Shown here: positions 1 through 16,200 of the stretch, piece by piece | Position numbering within the stretch: position 1 is the first letter of the stretch | Layout: each line of letters opens with the position of its first letter | Assembly: GCA_013399115.1 (NCBI GenBank) | Contig: VXAA01004026.1 | Location: forward strand, 434,001-498,000 | Direction of reading: 5' to 3' | DNA from: Anseranas semipalmata | Lineage: Eukaryota > Chordata > Aves > Anseriformes > Anseranatidae | DNA: 64,000 nucleotides | Program-made: the position numbers and the translations under genes | Notes under the pieces: model-generated | The model's database searches: none | Told to the model about the DNA's origin: nothing | Seen by the model: the letters and a program-made list of their open reading frames with translations, nothing else

Positions 1-1021
1 AGATTATCACATAATGATCACAATATGAAAACATTCCAAAAGAATGAAAAAGCTATCATTCTAGATTAGTTTGAAGTCATTTTAAGAGAAGCAGAGAACT
101 CAATGTAAGAAATCTTGATCAAGAAGGGGGGAGGAATTCTTTGTTGAGTTGTCATATCATGAGCCTGTGCAGTTTACTGAGTGTGCTTATTAATAACCAT
201 AACGAGGTTGAAATCAAAACTTTTTTTTCCTGGTGTTATGATAAGTAAAGGAGAACAAAGTTTGGTAGTGTTCTAACAAAAGGCAATGTTAAGCACTAGG
301 AGAACAGTATCATAAGCAAAGTTTATTCAAGCTGAATTCAGTAAGGCAAAAATCTGAATGTTAGTACACAAGAAGCTGTATGCCATAGTGATTTAAAAAA
401 ATGCATATAATTTTATATAATAAATGTATGTATGTATTTAAATATATTTCCCCTCATGAGCTTCAAAAGACAAAAGGATGTGTGGAAGCTGTCTCTGTTT
501 CTTATATTGAGATCCATGCTATGAGAGAGACACGGCCTTTCCATTTTCTCTCCACTGTACCACCACCAGCACGTAAGCAGTACATTTTGATAGCCCGAAG
601 CTAAGCAATTCAAGATGTGCCAGCATCAATATATTGACATCAGGCAGATCTTATACAAAAGCTTTGTCTCCTCTCCATGCAAAGGCAGAATTGCTCTGAA
701 CACAGCTCCATGAGGACGGAAAGGCCTGGCATTGCTTTGCAGAAGTCTGCTATATCACACGAGTTAAACAAATTACCCAAAAAGTATCCATGAGATTCCC
801 ATTCTGCCCTTACTCCCCACTTTCCCGGTTCCCCTATTTCTTCATGTTATTTTTACCCACAGGTCTCTTCAGGAGTGCAAATTGTATCCTTTTTCTTGGG
901 GAGCACCTTTCTATTTGATAGAAAAGAAAGAAGCCCAAACAGAAGCACCATATTTTACTGAAACGATCTGACCTCCCCTTCTAACGCAGAGTAGCTTATT
1001 ACCTGGAAATGCAGGCGACCA
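1..1021 (-). other. COX6C 3' UTR and downstream flank
   Basis: No coding exon is visible. Two possible minus-strand poly(A) signals lie here: AGTAAA at 954-959, about 65 nt past the stop codon, and AATAAA at 322-327. The nearer one fits the short 3' UTRs usual for COX6C, but the sequence alone does not decide between them. Confidence 0.5.
954..959 (-). terminator. Possible COX6C poly(A) signal (AGTAAA)
   Basis: This is a variant poly(A) hexamer on the minus strand, 63-68 nt after the stop codon. The canonical hexamer AATAAA at 322-327 is the alternative. Confidence 0.35.
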
Positions 1022-2894
<1,873 letters not shown>

Positions 2895-3252
2895 GGTGAT
2901 TATATTCCCTAAAAAAACAAACAAACAAACAAACAAAAAGAGATTTAAAAAGGAAGATAACTGTGGGACAAGAAGCTCTACTTAAATAATTTTCTGTAAC
3001 TATTCTAGAAAAATCGTGCCATTTTGTGTCACATAAAAGTCATCTTCACAACATAAGCAACAGAGCCCCTCTCTATTTGACTTTTCAGTCACAATATTTA
3101 AGGGACAACATTCAAGAACAGCCTAATTATGACAGGAATCTAGGTGCGTCTCTATATATTCTTTATATCCAGTACTCATGGTATAAAGGCTGGCCTTCCC
3201 TGTTCATACTAAATCCTTCCTTCTCTGCTGCGTCTACCCCTTCAGGCCTACT

Positions 3253-3290
3253 ATCATAGAATCACAGAATGGATATCATAGAATCACAGA
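3253..3290 (-). repeat. CR1-like tail repeats (TCATAGAATCACAGA units)
   Basis: Two near-identical copies of TATCATAGAATCACAGA sit about 20 bp apart. This is the reverse complement of the ATTCTRTG tail found at CR1 LINE 3' ends. No CR1 body follows, so it is only a remnant. Confidence 0.6.
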
Positions 3291-3404
3291 TGATAAAACT
3301 ATCCTCGTATATACATGAGAAACCAAAAAAGAAGTAGAAAAAAAAAACTGCAAACCGTATTGCCATACAGGATTTTATCTATTCGGTAATATTTTGCTAA
3401 AAAA

Positions 3405-4015
3405 NNNNNNNNNNNNNNNNNNNNNNNNNNNNNNNNNNNNNNNNNNNNNNNNNNNNNNNNNNNNNNNNNNNNNNNNNNNNNNNNNNNNNNNNNNNNNNNN
3501 NNNNNNNNNNNNNNNNNNNNNNNNNNNNNNNNNNNNNNNNNNNNNNNNNNNNNNNNNNNNNNNNNNNNNNNNNNNNNNNNNNNNNNNNNNNNNNNNNNNN
3601 NNNNNNNNNNNNNNNNNNNNNNNNNNNNNNNNNNNNNNNNNNNNNNNNNNNNNNNNNNNNNNNNNNNNNNNNNNNNNNNNNNNNNNNNNNNNNNNNNNNN
3701 NNNNNNNNNNNNNNNNNNNNNNNNNNNNNNNNNNNNNNNNNNNNNNNNNNNNNNNNNNNNNNNNNNNNNNNNNNNNNNNNNNNNNNNNNNNNNNNNNNNN
3801 NNNNNNNNNNNNNNNNNNNNNNNNNNNNNNNNNNNNNNNNNNNNNNNNNNNNNNNNNNNNNNNNNNNNNNNNNNNNNNNNNNNNNNNNNNNNNNNNNNNN
3901 NNNNNNNNNNNNNNNNNNNNNNNNNNNNNNNNNNNNNNNNNNNNNNNNNNNNNNNNNNNNNNNNNNNNNNNNNNNNNNNNNNNNNNNNNNNNNNNNNNNN
4001 NNNNNNNNNNNNNNN
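3405..4015. other. Assembly gap (611 N)
   Basis: A run of N borders GC-rich sequence on its right. It probably hides the COX6C first exon and part of its CpG island. All open frames drawn across it are artefacts. Confidence 1.
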
Positions 4016-4206
4016 GGGGTCCCTCAGCGCGGTTCCTTCCCGCCGAGCCGCAGCCTGCGCAGGGGCCGCGAGCCCTCCCAGTGCCACCCGCTCGCCTCCG
4101 CGCCACCTCGCCCACAAGCCGGTGCCCTCGGTGCGCCCCGCGCACATCCGTCGTTTTTCCGGATCTCCAGGGCGACTATCAAACCCAAACAGCCGTGAAA
4201 CCGGAA
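4016..4206 (-). promoter_or_regulatory. CpG-rich promoter region of COX6C
   Basis: About 150 bp after the gap are GC-rich with many CpG dinucleotides, in sharp contrast with the AT-rich surroundings. ETS-type GGAA cores with CpG occur at 4157-4162 (TTCCGG) and 4201-4206 (CCGGAA). A near match to the NRF-1 site (TGCGCAGGGGC) is at 4056-4066. ETS/GABP (NRF-2) and NRF-1 sites are well known in promoters of nuclear cytochrome oxidase subunit genes. That this region drives COX6C is inferred from position; the start site itself is not visible. Confidence 0.7.
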
Positions 4207-7200
4207 TACACGAAATAATATTTATGGAGTTTGCTAAGAACGACCGGGCAAGCCTAGCAACAAATTAAGCAATTTGTAATCCTTTCTAGACATCCTTTCT
4301 TTGTACCTCTCTTGGAAATGAGGCGGATTTGTGTGCTGCCCTCGGTTTCCACCGCATCACCACCTGTATGTGGTGTTGTCATTCGTTTTATTCCTAGCGA
4401 GTCTCCAGGGGATTTACACTAAATGCTGTAAATTCCTGCCGTGAAAGCCTGAAGCCCCTCCTGTGCAGTGAAGCATTCATTCAGGCCTTACACACCCTTG
4501 CCAAAGCCAGGGGACCCTGGCTTCAAATGACAGAGGAGACAGGCCCTTAAATCTGAAGAGACAGGTTTTTGTTTGATGAGATGAAAAGGAGGAAGGTGTC
4601 AGCAGAAAAATGTAGTGAGAAATCATACAGCCCCAGCAGCAAGCTGGGGGAACAGTCTTTGCAACAGCATTTCTGAATAGATATAATTTGAACAACGTTT
4701 CTCAAACTGAAGAAAAGTTTGCTACAGTAATTGATAACAAAATGAAGAATGGCTGTCCAAGAGTTTTGCCTGTATGGATTAATACAAAAAGTCAAATGTT
4801 AGTGACATCATGTAGAAAGAATGGCAAGATACAGATATAACCTGATTGTGGGGGCCTAAGGAAATACCTGGGTCCAGAAGGGCACAGCTGTTACTGAGGC
4901 AAGCTCGTGCAGTCATTCAGTGTGACCAGGAGAGAAACAGGCAGAGAGTTGTCTAGGGGGTCTGAAAAGCTCCGCTTAACCAGCCCTCGTATTACACAAT
5001 GTCAGAAAAACAGGATAAGAATTTAACTGGAAGAAAAGCATAGCAGGCTTCATGGCTGCTATGATTATAAATTACATATGAGGAATTTTGCTATAAATGA
5101 CAGTCTTCATGAGACAATGTTTTGGTAGATGGACCTAAGTCTGCGTATAAGTAAGTCTGATGACTTTTTTCAATAACTTACTTCATGGCTGGCCAGGTCA
5201 TTAAATTCTTTTCTATGTGACGGGTTTCCCCATGTGCCTGAGATACTGCTGGCTAGGCATCTTTGTGTTATAGTTAAGATGCTAAATGAAGTGCTAATTG
5301 TTATTATTCTTTGACGTCATTACTGTGGAATATACAGCCAGCTCCTTATTGTTCTGTGTAAAGGACAGTTCGGGACTGTGCAAATAGGGGGTACAAAAAG
5401 GGTACAGGATACATCGGAAGAAGAGCCACAGAAGGAGGGCAGAGGTAACGAGCTCCATTAAGTCAGTGCACAGAGTTGCTTCCTGTCACTCCCGTTTCTG
5501 AATGGACTATAAGGCTGAATACATTTCCAAACCCGAGTTGACTCCATGCATCCAAATGCAACAAATAAAATCCAAATGCAGACAAATAAACCTTCTGAAA
5601 ACACTGGGGCGTACAACACACAGACAACAGCAGTCGTCTCCTTCCCAGTCCACCCAGTCCGTGGGTTTTCTGGCACCTGTTCCAGTTGTTTTTTGTACAC
5701 GAATATTAGGACTGTTTGCTCAAAAGGTGCCGCGGTTTCCAAAATAGAGTCTACAGTTCTCTTTTCTTTACAAACTACTGTAGCACCAGCAACAATTGAT
5801 GCTTCTTCATGGCATCCTTGAAAAGGATCATTTGAGAAAAGCAGGCATTAATGCAAAATCATTTCTTGCTCATGCTACATTGAAGTTTTAAATAAAGTTT
5901 ACCTCTGAGTTTAGTGAGAGAAAATTTAGGCAGTGAATCCTTGTCTTTTCCACAAAGAGTGCCAGCTGAGATAGTTAGGATTGTACTTTCTGTGGTGTGG
6001 ACTGGAGCCGACTAGGAACAGGACTGTGACAGTCAAGTGATTTTGCATATGCCACAAAGAGTCTTTAGATACTCATAATCTGGATCAAATTAGAACCAAA
6101 AATCCACTGGAAAAAGATCACATGGGACATCAGCAATCCCCCGAGCCAGCTGCATTCCTAAATAGTTTATTATATCTACCTCCCTATCACAAAAGAAAGA
6201 AAAATAAATAAATAATGCTAGCTGGTAGCTATGTGCCACATATGAAAATGAATACATTTGTGCTCCTTCTCCAATTTCTGTGCCAGAAATTAACTAATTA
6301 AATACTCTTTTGCTACAGCTGTGTTGACATCAATCAATGGTAGTGTGGAACAAACAAAGATATTGTGGCACAAGAAGTTATTTAACAAAATTGGAATGGC
6401 AGCTGTACAAAAATTAAGGGTGAATCAATTATTCCTAAATGGAAAAAATTAAAATTAGTAGGGAAAAAATATTTTCAGGCTTCCAAAAGGGCATTATAAA
6501 CAAAGGAGAAAAAAAGCAAAAGTTCAAATCAGAATAAATGGAGCAGACAAGGATTTCACAAGCCTTTGTTGATTTTATGCATGCTTCTGAAGTAGAAAAA
6601 TCTCAAAAAAAGCAATCTCTTAAGCTTTGTCCAACTTGTAAAGAGAAAGATTTTTGTAATTTTATACACATCAAATGGTGATATAATTACATGAAGGATT
6701 CTGTGTTTGGTACCATCATGAGTTATATTGTTAAAAAGACCTGCAGTCAAGGCATGGCTAATGTCTGCATTCAGGCCCGAAAACTAGAAAAGTAGAAAAC
6801 ACACCAGGTTCCACAGCTTAGAAATTAATATTCATATGATACTTTTGTTTTGTTTTTGAACTGGCATATGGTTCTGTATTAATTGTTCTCACTCTGAAGT
6901 CCTCCATGTTCAGAGGGCCTATCTGAAACAAATACATTGCTTTTTTTTTAGCAACAGGAAAACATTGCTTAGATAAACTGGATTTTTAAAACAAGTAATA
7001 CTCTATGCAAGTATCATTCTTACCTAAAAGTTTAGCTTAGACAAGCCTAACTTGCCAAAAATGTTCTACATGATAATCTGATTTCTTAGGAAAAAAAAAA
7101 CAAAAACCAAAAACACACCCACAGAGGCACCTCCTTCCAGTCCCTGTTCCTTGCCCAAATCCCTTTGAATGACGCCAGGATTCTTTTTTCCTTTGGGGAT

Positions 7201-9844
7201 TTAAACGTTATGTATCTTGTCTGCAATGGAAACAAAGTCATCAAAAAACAACGTTTTTATGCTGTTCCTCCACTCCTCTATATTTGCTGAGAGATGCCTT
7301 GCTCTGAGAAAGTTTTTTCATTCCTCATCCTTGTTTTTCCAGACAGAAACCTGTAGAGTTAAACCACCCTTGCAGACAAATACTCCAATCTTAAATTTAA
7401 CCAATGAACACATAAAGTTGTGACATGTAATTGTTGCAGTCTCTACGGTCCCACCTCAGCAAATGGCAGCCCACCAAGTGGAGGCCACGAGCATCCTGAG
7501 CCTGGGTTCAGCTCCAGAAAGCGTCCTGGGTAGAAGCAGCATGGGAACAGAGTTCCTCCTTTTGAAAATGAAAGCAAGGACCACAACACAAGGACAAGGA
7601 CAAGCTTAGCTAGTCATGCTCCTTTTCAAAGCATAGTTTGGTTGATGTGCCGTAACGTGGTTTTGTTTCACAGGTGAAATTCTCTAGCTCTGAACAGCAT
7701 CCACCATATGGAAACTTTATCACATTGAAGACAGTGTCTGCATGGCCTGCCAAGCGATCCTGGTGAGTCCATACATGCAAGCACTTAGTGCATTTGCCAG
7801 TACTCTCTTCCTTGACTATGGATGCTTTACAGTAAGTCTGAGTGGAAGATGCATGGGTACCTTTCAGTAGTCAAAGCCACTGAAACAAGCAATGCTCTTC
7901 ACACCTTACCAGGGGTTAGACCAGACCATTTGTTAGCTTTTATTTTTCATAGACCCAACCAGTGATCATCTGACTTCCAGGAAAGCAGAAAGTTGCCAAC
8001 TGCTGCTGTTCATACAGCTGTCATTTTGTTCAAGGAATTAATCCTGACAGAAAACTACAGACCAATTTATTTGCAGGCATAAAGCAGTGTCTGTGAAGTG
8101 AGAAAGCCTCCTTCAAATAGAAGATCATGCGTGCTCTCCACAAGGTGAGAGAGCCTTTGCCTCCCTTCCTTGGTTAGATTCACCGTGCTCACCTCGGGCA
8201 GCCGGTGGCTCTGTGTGCCAGCAGAGGACCAAGCTCCCACAGGGGGCTGTATAGAGAGAGGAGACCTGCTCAGTGTAGGGACTGAACCCTGGGGGAGGGA
8301 CACCTGAAAATTTGCTCATTCTGTCAAAAAAGACTGGCCAAAGGTCATGCTTCAAGTGCCACTTTTGCAGTCATTTCCTGTAGCAAGTTTTTAAACCTTT
8401 CTCTCATAGGTTTATAAACCTCTCGTTTTAGTCTTTTAATTCATGTTGAGGTGATGACATGGTAAGTGTTACAGGATGTTGGCAAATTTTCCTTTCTGGG
8501 TCTGCAATGACAATTTAGAAGGAGGAGGGGGGCATCTCTTGCAGGTTTGCTCGTGCATCGTATCATCAGTCACATCAACCAAATTCTGTCCATTTGTGAA
8601 AAGACAGTTTATAAACATGGTTAAAAACAAAAAAAAAATAACAAGTACCCCAAAGATGATGTATTTGTTGACCTACTTATGACCCGATGAACAAATTGTG
8701 AGCCTGAAAGCTTGTCTGTTGTTTCCACTTACGTCACCTGGTCTAATAAAAGATACCACCTCTTCTTAAAAAATGACATTGCTTTTGTTTATTCTGGTGT
8801 TGGAGGAACCTGTCAATTTAGGATTGCTGTGTTGTATAAAGGCTCCATAACTTTTATTTGATATCGGATGGTACTGTAAATAAAATAGATCTTTTTTTTA
8901 CAGGCATAACTGTGGCAACCCTTGAAGTGCCAGCAGTCAGAGAGTCTCTGGCTACAAAATCCCCAGTGGAGCTAAATGCAGGTCAGGTTGTGGTCCCAGG
9001 TTTGAAAGGTGAGGCACAGTCAGAAGTGTGAGGCTTCCAGAAAGTGGTTGAATCATCTGTTGGTGTTTTTTTAACAAACTTGTTATTGGCATAAACTTTT
9101 TAAAATATGTATACTGAAACCAGCCTGTTTTAACTTTACTGTTTTGTTTGAAATAATGTAATTAGGATATTGTAGAGCTCAGGTTTCTACTGCATTGAAA
9201 TTTTTGAGCTTCATGATTAACAAAACTGGCAATAGATAACAGCATAAACAACCTTAGTTAAATATATTATGATTAAATGAGTTCAGGATACATTTTCCTA
9301 AGACAAATTTGGCCATGTTCAATACGGCATTACATGTAAATGGGTGGAAAAATTGCAGCATTTTTCCAAGCAGGAGGCATAAGATTACTATAATCCATAG
9401 CCTCCACCACAGTATTAATTAGCATGGCTCACTAACCAGGGACGTAATATTTGTAAATGAAACTCTAGAAGGGCATCAGTAAAGAACAGGATGTTGAAGC
9501 CAAATGGAAAACATGAACCAATAAAAAGGCTGAACTAGCTAGAAGTGCAAGCTCAGCCTTTGAAGTTAGTTCAAGTACTGCATGCTTTAATTTTGGTGTA
9601 ATCTTATGAAGGGGGTACAAACAAGAACTCAGAAACAGATTTTGTAACATTTGGCCCAATTGTAGATGAATCAGTTTGTTGATGGTTACCAACAATTGCA
9701 CAGCCAGAGAAGCTGTGGTCTTTGTTAAATTAGATTGAATAATTGGCTTCAGTGGGAGTTTCGGGTGCAGAGCAAATGAAGTGTCATGGCCCTTGACTGT
9801 CGTAATATTCCTTAGCAGAGGCTAAGTTTTTGCGTTCAGAACAA
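4207..9844. other. Gene-free intergenic DNA
   Basis: Between the COX6C promoter and the CR1/L3 relic I see only short chance reading frames (under about 95 codons) with no family resemblance, and short A-runs. No RNA gene is recognisable. Confidence 0.6.
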
Positions 9845-10230
9845 CCTGAGTACGGATTCGGAGAAAATAAGTCCCTCAAGAGTTCATCTACTCACTCCCC
9901 TGTCCCAATATGGGTCTGAAAATACTTAGTTGTTCCTGGCAGATGTGCATACCTTATCTGTTTTTAGAACCCCTCTGATGACAATAAGGATACCAAAAGC
10001 TCTTGGGGCAGTTTATTCCAATGTTTAACTCGTGTCTCAGCATACAATCTGTGATTAGTACTACGTTGCCTTGGCAAGCCCAGCTAAGCCTATGAGTTTC
10101 TGTGTTCTGATTGTGTTTTGTGTTGTTTTTTAATATACTTTCATGTGGAGCTGCAGTGACAAAGCAGTGCTGTTTCCCTGTTTTTTCAGGGGAAAAAAAA
10201 ATCTGTTTTAGTCCTTTGGATAGCTTTCTG
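9845..10230 (-). repeat. Ancient CR1/L3-type LINE relic, minus orientation
   Basis: The plus strand shows the reverse complement of the conserved 3' part of CR1/L3 LINEs. In order it shows a GTTCCTGGCAGATGTGCATA-like stretch, TTATCTGTTTTTAGAACCCC, and GGGGCAGTTTATTCCAATG followed by TTTAAC. The match is by remembered consensus and is strongly diverged, so the borders are approximate. Confidence 0.65.
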
Positions 10231-13200
10231 AAGACCTGCTACTGCCAGGTGCTGAGCACCTCTGGAGACACAAATTAAGAGAATGAGTTTCAATACATTC
10301 AGCAAATTTCAGAATCAAGCAGCCAGAAGTTAGAATGATCTTTGAACTGGAAGGTCATTACTGGAAGATGAACACAATCATATATAGTCGACATTGTTAG
10401 ATCAAGCATTCGGTTCATTAGCTTGAAAATAATAAATCATTTATCCTAGTCTTTAGTGAGTGGCCCAACATGTGCTGTTAATTACTTTCTCATTTGGGAG
10501 AAAAAACAGAGGGAAAGTAAATTTTTTCTTGTATATGCTTTCTAGAGCAAAAAGAACTCCCGAAAAGTCTACTTATTTTTTCTTCCCAGCAGCCATGCAG
10601 AGCTCTGGAAAGAGCCATATTCCTCAACAAAGAAAGCGTAATGGCTTCATCCTCTGAAATATGAGTACAAAATGAATCATTTTAATGAAACAAAAGACAT
10701 TCATTGTCAAAAAATTATATGGAAGCAACTCATTGGAAAATTGTATTAGGAAAATGATGATGTACATCAAACTTAAGTCCCAGGTCATTATGACAGTAAA
10801 ATAGTTTACTGAACAAGGTAATCTTATGCATATATGTATATAGTGTATATTTGTGAATACAAACACACACAAACCTATGAAGTATAGAATTTAGACACAT
10901 ATACACACCTATACACATATATACACATACAAAACTGTAAAGGTGTAAATTACTCTAAAGATGTGACAGATTTGATTCCCAAAATACCTTTTTCAAGAAT
11001 GAGTGCTACTCAAACTGATCATGGTTTGGGGCTTACAAAACCAATACTGATCAGTTGGGTCTACATCTGAGATGAAATTCATTTGTTTGCCTACAGGTGA
11101 AAACTACTAAGAATACTAAAAGCTAGTTGATTGCATTTACTGAGCCACCGGCACCGCAGACTATTTTATTATTATTTCCAGTGAAATCTCTGTATTTACT
11201 GGCTTTGACAGATGGGGAATATTGCATAAGCTATTGTGTGCCTGTGCATTCCTTGAGTGTGATGCTGTGTTTTTTTCTTGTCTTGTCATTTGTTTCATTT
11301 AACTTTCTCATTAATGGCACAATTGCTTTGCTTTGTTGAAAAGTCCTTTTCAGAGAAGAGAGCATTGCTTTATTTTAAACTTATTGCCAACAAAAGATTT
11401 TCAAACGCATATGGTACAGAGGAATCATGTACAAGATTGTTTTAGAGGAAAAAGAAATATCTCAAATTAAAAGCACAAATCCACTTACTACATTTGCTTT
11501 TGACATGAAATGAAAAGTTAACATGAGAAGTGCGCATAGTTCATCGGCACACTCTGAACAAATACATAATTAACATGTGGAATAAGCAATGTTGTTGTCA
11601 ACACTTTCACATATGTTACCATGAAACTTAAATATTTTTAATTAGTGGAGAAAATCCAAGTAAATGCAGCCTGCACTTGAGATATAAATTAGTTTGGCTC
11701 AATGAATATTAAAAATGTGAGAATCTAATCTGTACCTTGACTACCCATAACATATTGTGTCAGCTTAATGGGTCCTGCATAATTCCAATCTGCTCTAACA
11801 CTCTGAGAAATTATTACCTGGCAGAGAAGTATCCATTGTGGCCATTATGTAAATGTTTTATTAAATCACTGGTAGAAATAAAATGTATGAATTCATTAGC
11901 AGGTAGGTAGAAAGTGTAGGTTTTGGTGTTTTGTATTAATCCAGTGTGCTGGACTGACAGAACCTTGTTTGAAGGCTACATAATAAAAGGAAAAATAAAA
12001 TACTATATAGCAATACCATGTGGCTTCTGATTTGGGAACTACAATTTAGCCTATTAGACATGGACCTGTTCCAAAAGTGCACATTCGAACAATCATGCAT
12101 GAAGAAGTTAGAAACACAGATGTGAATTATAACTCTCTGAAATCCTGGGAAAGCTCCAAATCAGGCCATTAGAGGTAGGCTTGAACTGTGACTACAGATC
12201 CAGATCTAAAATTTTTGTTCAAACCTGTCTTTCCCTAACGTTTTTACTGTAACTACTGAATGTATTAAAACAAACAATGTTCCATAAGCTTAAAAAAAAA
12301 CATTCAACCCCATCTTAGCTCTATTCAGGCATGATTCAAAATGACTGACTAAAAGCATTTATAGAAAAACAAAAACAAAAACAAAAATCATCAGTTGAAT
12401 GTAATGGGACAGTTTAAACAGGTCAAATTCAAGCTGGATTGCCACAACTACAATGGCATTGGCAGCTACATGGTGATCAGTTTGGCCTAGTATTTAACAT
12501 TAGAAACATAAATAACATAAGGTTTGTCTTTTCCAAGTTTGGAACAGAACTTTGAAGCACCTGGTTCATTTTCAATCATTTTTACACAAACACACACACA
12601 CATAAACAAAACAAAACAAAACAAAAAAAAGCTGAGGTCAATAGTTTTGACTAGAGTAGCAGTGTTGAGGCTGGCCATGTCACAAATGTACAAGAGACAG
12701 AAGATAGAAAATGTCCCCAGGTCTGTAATACTGTATGAGGCGAAAGGCACAGATGGAGCAATGAAGGGACACCTGTCATTTTCCAGTGCTCTGACCATCA
12801 GGAAACTGAGGGCCCCACATATATAAAAATACCCAATTCATAGATGCTTCATCTATAGACTTCATTAATGCATACTGCTTTTTGTTGGTTGGTTTGTTTG
12901 TTTGTTTGTTTGAAGTCAAACATGTTTGCAAAGTGATTCACAGTGATCCTTCTCATGTAAAAGATGTGGAAAGTGTGGCACAAACAACCTGCCCTGGGCT
13001 ACCCCGTGTTATTTAATAAAAGAAACAACAGTACAAGCTGGGACTGGTGAATCTGGTTTGCTGCTGTCTGCAAAGCACCTCTCTTCATTGCTGATCTCAG
13101 TGCCTGATGATTAAATACTAGATTTCCACGCCTTGAAAGGGATAAATGAATCCACAGCTCACTGTCTACGACTGTTCCCATTATTAGTACTTCAAGAAAC

Positions 13201-16200
13201 AGTCAGTAAAAAGAAAAAAAAGGATTATGAGGAGAATGGAGGCAATGGCACAGCAGCATTGTACAAATGAGAAAGCATTTTGCTCCTTTTAAATGGCCTG
13301 GTGACCACCACTACCACCGCACTTGTAAGCTATGGTAAGTATGCATGTTAATAACATAACCCAGCACCACGTATTTTCAGGAATTCATCTCAGAGTCTGA
13401 TGCTTTGTGTCATGCAGTAGCAGGACAGAAGTCAAAGCAAGATATATCAAGGCTCTTAAGTGAGTAGTCACAGCTTGTGTTGATATGAGGAGTATCTGAA
13501 TGATCAATTTCAAGACTGCACCCTTTAAGCTAAGCTGTGTCTGGCATGCAAAGATTGTAAAATATTTTAATAAACATGCCAGGTCTGATGAGAGAAAAGT
13601 GAAATACACAGTAATAGCATCTTAGTGTAAATATTTATGAATCCAAATGATGGTTTAAAAAATTCCAAAATAGTTCCAATATGTTGCATTACTTGGAAGT
13701 AAACAACAAAAGGCTGATTAGACTCTGTATTTTATTAGATTCTGTATTTTTAACTCCACCAAAGCATAAATCCATCCAGAAAAAAAAAAATCTACATTTC
13801 CAGGTTCCTAAAAATAGAGCTGTTTTTATCATCTGTTCCACACAGAACTGTTGTTCTACTACAGTGCTATAGAATTCTAAAACTCAGTTAAACTAAATAA
13901 GGAATAAAATTTTATTTATCTAAAGGGGGAGGTGCTAGAGTTATTGACTGAAACTTTTCTAGTCCTTTAAAACTGCTGAGCTCACTTAGGTCGTGGATCA
14001 GCAACTGAGAGTGTATCTCAAGAATAAGACAAAAAGGCAATAGTAGTGTAAGCTTTCTGAAGTGACACAGAGCGATCATTTAGACCAGAGACATCTAGCT
14101 CGTCTCTGTACCTGTTCAGCTCCCAGGCTCTCTGCTGGAATTGGCAGTACTCATGACTTAACCCTTGGGGATGATACTAAAATCGCTGTTCTATTTCAGA
14201 TGTATCACCAAATATGGTTATGGGGTATCTGCCACTGCATCAGGTTAGATTCAGTAATCCAGAAATGAAAGGGTCCCTGTCTCTTCGTATATTCCCTGTC
14301 CAATCACACTCTTTTTCTTTAAAAATAACACATAAAATTGGCATAATTATATGACATATTTCTAGCATTACTACCATATGTGATCCTCCTCGGTTGCATA
14401 CTGAAGAAATGGCCTATAAATGTATACACACACACATATATTATGCAGATATATTTCAGTTAACATGGAGACAGAACTGCAAACTGGATTGGGGGCTATC
14501 ATTTGTTTGCAGAACTTTGAGTGAATAGACCCAGTTTGCAAAATTCTACTCACTCATTGAAGTACATGAAGTACACGGTGTGTTTTTGGCTTTGTTTGTA
14601 AGTGATGGATGTGGATAGTATTAATCATAGTAACTGTCTGGGACAGTAGTTTCAGCAGCGGGAGGGCTGGTATATTTTTGTTAATAATTTCACAAGGCTG
14701 AGACATACAGGGAGTTATATCATCTCTGAAAAATATCTGGATAATATTTTTCATTTTATATGTAATCCAAGTAATGATTCAAGTAAGAGCTGCCAGCATA
14801 AGACAAGCATTGTCTACATGTTATTTAACTGTCTCAAAATGCCATGAAGGCAAGAATGCAACAAAACAGAAACTGACTGCTGTGCTCCAGCATTTGGTTG
14901 CATGCACTGTAATGACCATAGCAGTAGAAGGTGGCCTTTCATATGTTTTTCAGACTGACATACATCACTACATTTGTGGCATTTCATGACGATTCTTTGC
15001 CTTTCACATTAATGAGTGGTAGGCCACATGGCAACATATGTGCTGTGCTCACTGCAAGATGCTGCATTCCACCCTCCTCAGAGGGACTAAGCATTAAAGT
15101 TCAGCTCATCTGTGAAATTTGGGATAACATGAAAAACAGGAATTTTATGTTTTACTCCCTTGTTGTGGCTTCCACCCAAGATGTCTTTCTCTGGTAATAT
15201 CTCGTGAGTAAACAACACAAACACAGACGGAACAGAGATAAGCATGAAGCAAACTCTGTATCTGAACTGTGGGGAAAGTAGGAACTGAACCAGTGATCTC
15301 CCTTGCTCCTTCTGTGAGGCTATGTGAGCAGGAGAGCTATAGCCGTAAAAGTGCATGTGTTCCTTCCATGCCAGCCTCGCTAAAGGAACATGTGATGGAA
15401 ATCCCATACAATTCTGGGTCATTGTGCTTGAAGAGTGAAAAAGAAAAAGACTATAAGTTGTCTTTAGCTGTCACTCCACACTGAAGAGGAAAGCACTCAT
15501 GAATTGTCCTTAGCAGGACAATCTAAGAGCTCCAAGTGAAGGCCCTTGACTTAGGACAACTTACGGAGGGCTGCATGGCTCTTTCTTCTTGTCCAGGAGG
15601 TTGGGAGGGGGAGCAGAAGGCAATCCCAGCCCTAACTCAGGGATAAGTCGTCAGGAACTCAGCAAGCTGGAGCTCACTGATCTGCCTTTCTCTTACACGC
15701 ATTACACACATGTAGAGAAGAACGGAGCCAACGATGTTGTGGCTAGGGACTGGTGTTTAAAGTGGTCTGAAAAATGCAGAGAGGGCTATCATCATCCTGT
15801 CCCCTGCCCAGCAGTTAATTCTGCCCCTGCCCCTCCTAACTCCCCAGTAGCAATTCTGCTCTATCTCTTTTTACATCTCTTGAGTTTGAAAAGGAAGTAA
15901 GAAAGAAGGGAGAGCTACCCAAGAGCTGTGAATTCCTGCAGTCTTCCAGTGAATAACAGCTTGGGAGGAATGACATTTTACAAAAGTTATCAATCAAATT
16001 GGTGTCTTGATATATTTTGAGTCTTTCATGTGGATCAAAACTCAGAAGTGAGGCAGAAGGTGTACTTTGGACCAGGAATCAGACTGGACTGGGAGCAAAT
16101 CACAACAGGGTTTGATTTTAGGATAGTTCAGACACTTCATGGGTTATTCTTGATGACTAGTGTTGTGTGAATTGTAGTACTGTGACCATAGCGCACTAAG

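Noticed and set aside
3299..4218. Long open frames on both strands near 3.3-4.2 kb
   Set aside because: They are open only because they cross 611 unknown bases; the flanks are a CpG island and intergenic DNA.
5458..5821. Overlapping 80-95 codon frames on both strands
   Set aside because: There is no splice structure, family signature or codon pattern; they are consistent with chance in a low-stop region.
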